Assembly: GCA_002633005.1 (NCBI GenBank)
Contig: NMRA01000021.1
Location: 455,558 to 481,985 of the forward strand
DNA: 26,428 nt
Source of the DNA: Phoronis australis
Lineage: Eukaryota; Phoronida; Phoronidae
Direction of reading: 5' to 3'
Shown here: piece after piece, positions 19,733 to 26,428 of the stretch
Layout of the letters: every line of letters starts with the position of its first letter
Position numbering within the stretch: position 1 is the first letter of the stretch
Notes under the pieces: generated by a model
The model's input: only the letters and a program-made list of their open reading frames with translations
Told to the model about the DNA's origin: nothing
Database searches by the model: none
Program-made: the position numbers and the translations under genes

Positions 19733-22198
19733 AATAAAAGTAAACTCCTGAGAACCATTTAACAGAATGACTTGGCAATCACCTCTTTTCCGATTAAAAA
19801 TACTGCATCGCTGCATCAATTACTAAAAAAAAAAAACACCAGAATTGATTAATAACGACTATTTTGGCCTTAACGTCCAGAGTTATTGTCGAACCGCAGG
19901 CATACTTTCGGTGAACTAAAACGGAGGTTAAAATATTACGGACAGCTTCTAAAATTCGTACTATGAAAAGTCTCGAGTGTGTTTCGGTTGTATTGAAATG
20001 CGAAATTTAATGAACTGCAAGCAGCACGCTTTGGGTAAACTTATATATTTGAACTCGAATCATACGCCGGGATTAATAAGCAGGGTCAAAACAAACTTCT
20101 TCACAGACGTGAAGAAAGGTTGGAACACTGAACTCAGGTACCACATAAATATATTATTTTCGTTGGAAAGATGTTTCCAACGTTTCAAAAAGCCTTCTTC
20201 TGTTTTTTTAATAAACTTGATCAAGTTAACCAGATTTTTACTTTCTTATTTTACATGTTTCTGTTTATTACTATGACACAACTATAACTAAATGTAGAAA
20301 TGTGGAAATAAGCATCATAGACTGAGCGTGTTAAGTTTTGACAACCAGCGCCTCAAAGTAACATTCAAACTCAGACGCCAATTTAGATTTCTATTTTCTG
20401 AAATTCCCTTACCAGAGAGCGCAAACGCATAATTCAACTTTTGAACATCAGTACTAAAACAACCCATTGTGGAATTAAAGTTTGCGAAATCATGCGAAGA
20501 CACGCTTTCCATTCATAATTAAGAGCCAGTGTATTTCACGTATGTGTTGATCGCACTTGTCATAAATTATGAAATAGAATTCATGCGTGACAATCACAGA
20601 AGACGGAAGATGTCATTAACCATCATCACCGGTTTTGTTTCATTATAGATGTCCAGCAACAAGAAATCGAATAAAATTATGCAAGTTAATTTTGGTTGCG
20701 TGGAAGTGTCACCTTGTGCTAGTTAATTAATACAAAAAACTGTCGCACAAGTGTTGTTTATGTAAATATGTTATCAATGATTTACTGTCGTCGACTTTAG
20801 TGCGAAACCGAATATTCAACCGAATTTTCTAAGTAACTAATGAATTGTTTTTTCCAGGATAATTTTTTTCAGTCAAATGACGTGACTGCTCTGCAATGAA
20901 TTTGGCTACGGAACAGCACTGACAAAACTGGATTCGTGTTTAGAAAAATTAAGGGAATGTTATTTAGTTATTTCCAGCTCCGTAACTTAGGAAACTTGTA
21001 AGTGGCATTTTTTTTGCAAATTATCAGTTTCTTAAAACGGACATTTAACAATTAGGAAGAATTTTTTTTTATTTTTTCAAAAAAGATTTTCATGGACAGG
21101 CAGAAAAACCGACAGAATACACTGAGATTGAAATATTCTAGACAACTTTTTACTTCAAGAAGTCAACTAAACTAGTTTAATTCATTTTTGACTTACTAGA
21201 GCTCCAAAAATCGTTTTTCGGTGAAACAAATGTTACAGTTTTAGAGTGCGGCAACAAATGTGCCATGAACATGACTTTGATTTTGCCCATAACGAAGAAT
21301 GTCAAATGTCACTTTCGTTGTGAAATTGTAGTTAGTGTACTGGCTGTGAAGACGAGTTGCCAAGCAAGACAACAGGGATAGAGACAAATCAGTAGGACAA
21401 AGAGGACAAAGTATCCCGTTTAGATAAAAATTAGGACCACGTTGAAAAAAAACAAGAAAAGTAGGAACACTTGAAAACTTGAAAACCTGAAAAAGGAAGA
21501 AAAGCCGATATTCTCTGTCACAGCGTCATCTGCCATATATATTAAAATTTGTAGCACAGAAAACGCGTGTAAAAGGCCTTCGGAACCGACGACGTACCTA
21601 CAGATGGATGGACAAGCGAGCACAGTTTTCTGGTTTAATACTGATCAGATATACTCGAACCGTAGTACATATAGTAAAGTACCCCTTCCATGAAAACTGA
21701 CTTAGCTAAGATAAATCTAAATTTCAGTCAAATTTTAAGATAAAACTTAAATTTGTCCCAAACCGTTTCAAGAAGGAGATCTTAAGTTCATTGATTCCGA
21801 AATAATTGAAATTATTTACCTGCAGCCCCTGTCCACACACGCTATCCCGGCATACAATTTTAGAAATTCTATTACTCTCGACACTAGACTGCCATTATAG
21901 CGCTGAAAACGGACTTCATTGGGTTCGGGGCACACAATGGTATTTTTGTTGAATTGAAATAATTAAACTTTGAGACATTCATTGCAAGTAAAGTGTGTAT
22001 TTTGAAAACTGCGACGATCCCATTTGATCCTGCTAATATGGTTGAACACTGCCTACTTTTGCAGCCGTACATTGACTAAAGATACCTTTTCACGTGGTAC
22101 CTTCCATTCATAAGGCCCCTATGGCTGAGCAAACGTTTTGAAATCATGAAATCTGAAAAGTATTATTTTCCTTATACTAGCCCTGAGTTTACCTTCAG
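19733..22198. other. mostly non-coding, one weak exon-like segment
   Basis: On the plus strand an ATG at 19998 opens 46 codons and two bases (with TNFFTDVKKGWNTELR near the end) and reaches a usable donor CAG|GTACCA at 20137/20138. First-position purine content is about 68% over its last 34 codons. It might be an exon but its partner is missing, and its phase does not join directly to the segment at 22199. A small tandem repeat (cttgaaaa, three copies) lies at 21470-21493. The rest is plain AT-rich sequence. Confidence 0.3.
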
Positions 22199-22296
22199 GA
22201 ATTCGTGTAGTGAGTGACAATATGAGCGAGTTGGACGTTACAATCGAGACCGAGGACACGCACCAAGCGCCATCTATAAATACGGCAACAAACTAA
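22199..22296 (+). CDS. possible 3' terminal coding exon, unidentified
   Basis: After an acceptor-like tract (gccctgagtttaccttcag) the frame reads IRVVSDNMSELDVTIETED, then THQAPSINTATN and TAA at 22294-22296. About 25 of 31 codons start with a purine, a strong RNY bias. The segment is GC- and CpG-richer than its flanks, and the acidic polar peptide looks like a natural C-terminus. An internal ATG at 22222 would give a 24-residue peptide on its own. The opposite strand is also plausible: between a TATAG acceptor near 22279 and an AAG|GTAAAC donor near 22191, one frame stays open (GAWCVSSVSIVTSNS…). RNY bias cannot decide the strand, because it is kept under reverse complement. ATTAAA at about 22456 could serve the plus-strand reading. 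Confidence 0.3.
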
Positions 22297-24466
22297 TTGA
22301 ATTTGACGCATCATCAGAAGTTGCCCAGGTCTTCACGGATTCTTTAAACTAAGAGACGAAATGTCCATTCTAATGAAGCATTTTCATCAACTCCCCAAAA
22401 ACTTAGGGGGAAACTCATATTTCGCAAATGCAGAAACTATTCCAGAACAATATTATTAAAGGCTACTATTTAAAACTGCATTTGGACGGTATTTAGCTAC
22501 CAAAAATGAAAAATTATAAATAAGCCATTTCATCTCACAAAATAAGTCTCACTACATTCCTTAGCGTGATAGGACTTGATCCAATTCCTTTACCAACAAC
22601 AAAAGAGACTCAAGAAAACACTTCATTTTTCATAAGAATTGGCTGATTCGTATATTGGAAATTCAAAAATGGCTACCCATTGCTTATGACTTGACAGTTT
22701 AGTCAGCAACATTTCAAGATGGGATAAGTGTGATGCAATTTTAAGCATCAAATCGCTTCAGTTAAGAATTCAATTTTGACGGCTAAACACTGGAGAAGTA
22801 CCTCTTTAATTGTTGTCCTTGGCGCAGGGGACTTACTAAGTAAAACTTCAGTTAAGGCATAACAAAGACCTAGGAAAATTGAGACTGAATTGGTTAGCAA
22901 AATCAAACATAGGACATGCTTTTAAGCTTCCTTTGAAAGTTGATGTTAAATTAGGACTATGCATGTATACAGGTGTCAACTGATCAAGATTTGAATTTGT
23001 TACTTCTCAGTAAAGTTTTCTTAATTGTGAAATAGTGACTCCTCTCATGTGAAAAATGCACATGTCGTTCTCTTGACCATCTGTGATAGTCACTCAAGAA
23101 TAACTAGTGGAACTTCAGTCAAGATTGTTTATTTGAAGGTGGAGCTGAGCTCAATACAATACAATACAATACAATACAATACAATACAATACAATAATGC
23201 AATCAGTAGCTGAACAATACAAGAGGTGGCAGCACATGTTACCTCATAATAAATACTGACATCAACCGTTGTGGCTAAGATGAAGACAAGGCATGGATAT
23301 GCATTTGTCATATGAGCCTTTCTTTATAAACAAGAAAATTCGGGACTCTAAATTTGACCTCATTTAACAATTTGCCAGCAACACAGTACCAGCTCCTAAC
23401 TTTACCAAATGAACACCACCTGGTGGAGGATTGATCCTGATGCTGAACGCAGACCTTTTACCAGCCCGTGTGACCTTAAGGTAGATTAGAAATTTCTGTA
23501 CAATGGTAGGAAAGAAACTTCATTATCCCTAGACTACACAAACACAACATTCTAGGTTTTAAACACTTCCTCTGTTCAAGCGTTTGAACATTGATAATCT
23601 TCACTGACTTAGTTATCCAATAATCCTCATAGCTGATTTTAATAAAGACTCAACTGTGCGGATCATGTTGATCCACTGACAGGGAGGATTCTCAGATCAG
23701 TCTACAATCAAGGCACTGTTCCCAAATCCAGTGAGGATATCAGAGCGTACTGTACAAATAAATAGCAAGAGATGCTGGACTAGTCCAATGCCGCAACAAG
23801 CTCACTTCACTTTCGGTAACTGTTTAGTTGATTTCTTTAGATGGTGGTAGTTCGGTAAAATTTTGGTTAAAAACTCCAGCTGTAGTGTCTGAGGCTGAAA
23901 AAGGAAGACGTTCATTTGAAGGCAACAGTTACAGTGACAGTGGCACATGTGATATGATCAATTATCATCAGTTATTCCATACATTTTCTATAACCGGTGA
24001 CAAATTATAATAAAATGAAGAATATAACATCGTATCTTCCCTCAATCAACACTCTTATGAAATGGACTGGTTATATTTCAGTTTTGTATTAAACACTGTA
24101 CAAGCAATTTTAACATCACTACTGGTGCAAAAATAGTTAACCTCACAACAAATAACTCTTTTACACGATGGCAAAACAATGTTTAGTGTCCCGCCCATAA
24201 TTGACACCCATTTGCAGGATGAAAAAGGAACTTTAACAAAGTTATATCGCTTGAACCATGGACAAGCTGTAAGTGGTCATTCAACGTGTATTCACAGCTC
24301 TCATATATTACCATGTAGAGTATGGCTCATACACCAAGGCTGTGTTCTATAGATGCAACAACCCCATGAAAAACTAAAACTATGTCACACAAGACCATGC
24401 AAAATTATGCGGGTGAAAGGCGACTGTTTCAAGAGCATGACCAGGACCGTACTAACATACCCAAGC
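22297..24466. other. non-coding stretch around the ACAAT microsatellite
   Basis: I found no exon with two good borders. The frame at 23828-24010 is short and of chance length. Apart from the ACAAT run listed next, I see plain sequence. Confidence 0.4.
23152..23195. repeat. (ACAAT)n microsatellite
   Basis: A perfect pentanucleotide run of 44 bp, just under nine units, preceded by gagctcaat. On the minus strand it reads as repeated CIVLYCIVLY, which creates an artefact open frame. Confidence 0.97.
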
Positions 24467-24517
24467 AAAATGGCGGCCTCTGAAGAGATAGACCTCTTTC
24501 TTGATTGCCGCCACCTT
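24467..24517. promoter_or_regulatory. YY1-like ATGGCGGC motif within an inverted repeat
   Basis: aaaatggcggc (24467-24477) and gccgccacctt (24507-24517) are inverted copies of each other with 9 of 11 matches. Both fit the AAGATGGCGGC motif that YY1 binds near animal transcription starts, where it often covers the first ATG. The 29 bases between the arms also contain partly complementary aagaga/tctctt-like sequence. This could be a promoter or first-exon start on either strand, or an old element end. Confidence 0.4.
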
Positions 24518-24550
24518 GATTTGAGAAAAGGTTTCTGGGAAAAATGTTGA
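24470..24550 (+). CDS. possible first-exon start at the ATGGCGGC motif, unidentified
   Basis: The ATG of the left motif opens MAASEEIDLFLDCRHLDLRK and, if read through, six more codons (GFWEKC) to TGA at 24548-24550. The MAA-S-EE opening is typical of many animal N-termini and the base at -3 is A. The only nearby donor (AAAG|GTTTCT at 24530/24531) is poor. No downstream exon was found. It could be a short open frame that arises only because the YY1-like motif contains ATGGCGGC. Confidence 0.22.
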   Translation: MAASEEIDLFLDCRHLDLRKGFWEKC

Positions 24551-25419
24551 TGTTTGCAGGAGATTCACAACAACACGAGGCTTGTAGGCTTAGTACTGAG
24601 TATGAGTGCGATAAGCAGAGCAACCAAAAGAACAGTTATGCTCAAATCAGGTTATAGGTTTTGATTGTCACTTGCAGACATAGTAGCGTGAAAATTATAT
24701 CAAGATCATCAAATTTCAGTAAATAAATAAGATAAATAAATGTAGCGTGGTAGAAAATGCACTACGCCGCAACCCAAAGATCGTTTAATAAATGAGCGTA
24801 AGAGATTATAGTGAAATTGTCTGAGTTTATTTTCTTATTCATTTTCCAAGCAATGTCAGCCAATCTTTGTCTTAATGTTACTTAGTTTTCCATTTTAATT
24901 CAAATCAACACCTGGTTGGAACCATCCAAATTTGTGCTCTGAGCGAGTGCTTTTTTTCTGAAAGAAATTTCTCGAACACAAGTTACTTTTTGAATGCTAG
25001 GCATAACTGAACGCCATATTCAAGAAATTAGAATAACATTCCACTAATGGAGAAAATATATTTTGTCACCCCACAGCAACTGTCATGAACAATGGCATCT
25101 TTGTAATCAACATAACATTTTCATCGTCACAAATGCAAAAGTTATAATTTAATCAAAAAGTTCAACTTCTTGGGTAAAAATGTAGGATTGAGCTTACAGT
25201 CGGACTTCATCAGCAGATTTTTCTCAAATGTCACAAAACACTTTCTAAAATCCGGCTCATGTAAATTTCTAGTTTTGAACAGGCGCCCCTTCAGCGAAGG
25301 TCTTGTAGTGGTGCCATTTGTGTAAATTTACAATAGATTTTAACGTAAGCCTATGATTTCCAACTGCAAAGCAAATTTAAGGGTGTAATCTGGCCGTAAA
25401 CTAATGAGGAAGCATGTAC
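24551..25419. other. non-coding stretch, no gene seen
   Basis: An AAAT/ATAA-rich run lies at 24719-24741. A small perfect hairpin, ccttc-agc-gaagg, lies at about 25288-25300 inside a ggcgcc…ggtgcc context. Nothing else was recognised. Confidence 0.4.
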
Positions 25420-25529
25420 ACATGAGTGCACACGCACTGTAGGCCAGGCGTACTGAGCGAGCATTCACACGAATACATGAGTGTACACGCACTGTAGGCC
25501 AGGCGTACTGAGCGAGCATTCACAAAAAT
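25420..25529. repeat. 55-bp tandem duplication
   Basis: Copy 1 is 25420-25474 and copy 2 is 25475-25529. Both run acatgagtg-acacgcactg through gcgtactgagcgagcattca. They differ at one C/T site near the start (gtgca versus gtgta) and at the right end (cacgaat versus aaaaat). The high identity implies a recent event. A 128-codon minus-strand frame (25401-25787) crosses it. That is about the longest frame expected by chance here, its peptide shows no family features, and I do not call it a gene. Confidence 0.95.
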
Positions 25530-25867
25530 ATTCACTGCATTCTGCGAGCCAAAAAGAAACATTTTCAGCCCAAGAACATTGCATAAATTTAGCTTATTCA
25601 ATAACCTGTCGTCTGCTAATACGCTATTCCCACATTCCGTAATACTACCCATACAGCTTTGGGTGACCGGTGGCGATACCATAGTGAATGATTTCTGAAC
25701 TGCTATACTCAACAATGGTATAGAATTCACCATTTCCGTTCCATAAGTGAATATTTCTTGCCGCAAGGGAGTGCCATTGCCATACATCTATTGACACAGC
25801 CATATTTTATTTTCTACAGCAACCAAGTTCATACTCATGAACACTTATTGAGGTAGTCTTAGCAGCT

Positions 25868-26162
25868 AGCAAATACCCTGTACATCTAACATCTTCACTA
25901 GTATATTATAGCAAATACCCTGTACATCTAACATCTTCACTAGTATATTATACCAAATACCCTGTACATCTAACATCTTTACTAGTATATTATTATATAG
26001 CAAATACCCTGTACATCTAACATCTTCACTAGTATATTATACCAAATACCCTGTACATCTAACATCTTCACTAGTATATTATACCAAATACCCTGTACAT
26101 CTAACATCTTCACTAGTATATTATAGCAAATACCCTGTACATCTAACAACTTCACTAGTATC
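25868..26162. repeat. 42-bp minisatellite, seven copies
   Basis: Units start at 25868, 25910, 25952, 25999, 26041, 26083 and 26125. Each runs a(g/c)caaataccctgtacat, then ctaacatcttcactagta and tattat. The second base is G,G,C,G,C,C,G across the copies. Copy 3 carries a 5-bp insertion and one C/T change, and copy 7 has one change and a degenerate end. As 42 is a multiple of three, a minus-strand frame stays open over four copies, reading MLDVQGI(W/C)YNILVK. This is a by-product of the unit length. Not a CRISPR array, because there are no unique spacers. Confidence 0.97.
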
Positions 26163-26428
26163 ATGCTATGAACATTCCCACTAAATAAAATTGGTTCTAA
26201 CCCCAGTGTTTAAGGTAAACGGTGGGGTATGGAAAATTGAACTAGACCGTATTTATCCACCTTGGCTGAGACGCGCTCGGCTCATGCTCAAAGGGATGCC
26301 GCCAAGCTGCTCTATTCATCGAGTCACGAGCGAGGATAATTGACTTCGCTCATGCGGATATGATCAGCTGATTACAGTCTAGCCTAACAACTGTACTTTT
26401 TATGGAGAGAATTTTACGTAGTTTTTAC
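26163..26428. other. GC-richer edge of the window, no gene called
   Basis: From about 26250 the sequence becomes richer in CpG (acgcgctcgg, gagtcacgagcgag, cgctcatgcgg). It may be the edge of an exon or promoter continuing outside the window. No start, splice site or open frame could be supported. Confidence 0.3.

Noticed and set aside
19998-20137. Plus-strand first exon with CAG|GTACCA donor
   Set aside because: It is suggestive, but the start context is unremarkable and the phase does not fit the segment at 22199. It is noted in the region entry rather than called as a gene.
23129-23311. Minus-strand frame with repeated CIVLY
   Set aside because: Product of the ACAAT pentanucleotide repeat.
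25401-25787. 128-codon minus-strand frame, the longest in the window
   Set aside because: Its length is what chance predicts for this composition. It crosses a recent 55-bp duplication and the peptide shows no domain, signal or family feature.
25868-26162. CRISPR array or repeat protein
   Set aside because: Contiguous 42-bp units have no spacers, the genome is eukaryotic, and the peptide repeat exists only because 42 is divisible by three. One unit carries a 5-bp insertion that breaks the frame.

Overview
This window looks like eukaryotic, most probably invertebrate metazoan, nuclear DNA. It is AT-rich (about 60-65% by eye) and has no operon-like gene packing, no ribosome binding sites and no long reading frames. 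It carries microsatellites, minisatellites, degenerate foldback/MITE-like repeats and short exon-like segments with GT-AG borders. With stops at about one codon in fifteen, chance alone predicts a longest open frame of roughly 110-130 codons over both strands of 26 kb. The longest frames seen are about that size (128 and 118 codons), so frame length is no evidence for genes here. No protein family could be recognised, and the species cannot be named from this sequence.

Layout. 1-10.4 kb is mostly non-coding, probably intronic or intergenic. It holds a nested hairpin (1030-1166), a three-copy ~70-bp tandem repeat (2514-2718) and a head-to-head foldback repeat (7356-7655). At 10.42-10.85 kb is the best gene signal: a minus-strand first coding exon of 32 codons (10424-10519) ending in a GT donor. 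A GC-richer leader lies upstream of it, followed by a promoter-like stretch with a DR1 nuclear-receptor-type element. If this is right, the left 10 kb would be intron 1 and downstream parts of that gene. 11.49-11.93 kb is a large ATT-type low-complexity block with a 94-bp tandem duplication.

12.8-19.8 kb is rich in old dispersed repeats. It has a second copy of the 7.4-kb family (13235-13380), a pair of related repeats (13558-13750 and 19134-19316), a short motif present three times (12802, 15448, 19671) and a MITE-like element (18799-19028). A CpG-dense island at 17458-17640 has start codons with splice donors on both strands. 19.8-26.4 kb is mostly plain sequence. It has one exon-like segment at 22199-22296, an ACAAT microsatellite (23152-23195), a YY1-like ATGGCGGC start context inside an inverted repeat (24467-24517), a 55-bp duplication (25420-25529) and a seven-copy 42-bp minisatellite (25868-26162).

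No cooperating set of genes can be described. I see no rRNA, no convincing tRNA, no CRISPR array, no intact transposase or reverse transcriptase, and no viral gene. The features most worth checking are the hidden first exon and promoter at 10.4-10.85 kb and the two-orientation repeat family at 7.4 and 13.3 kb.
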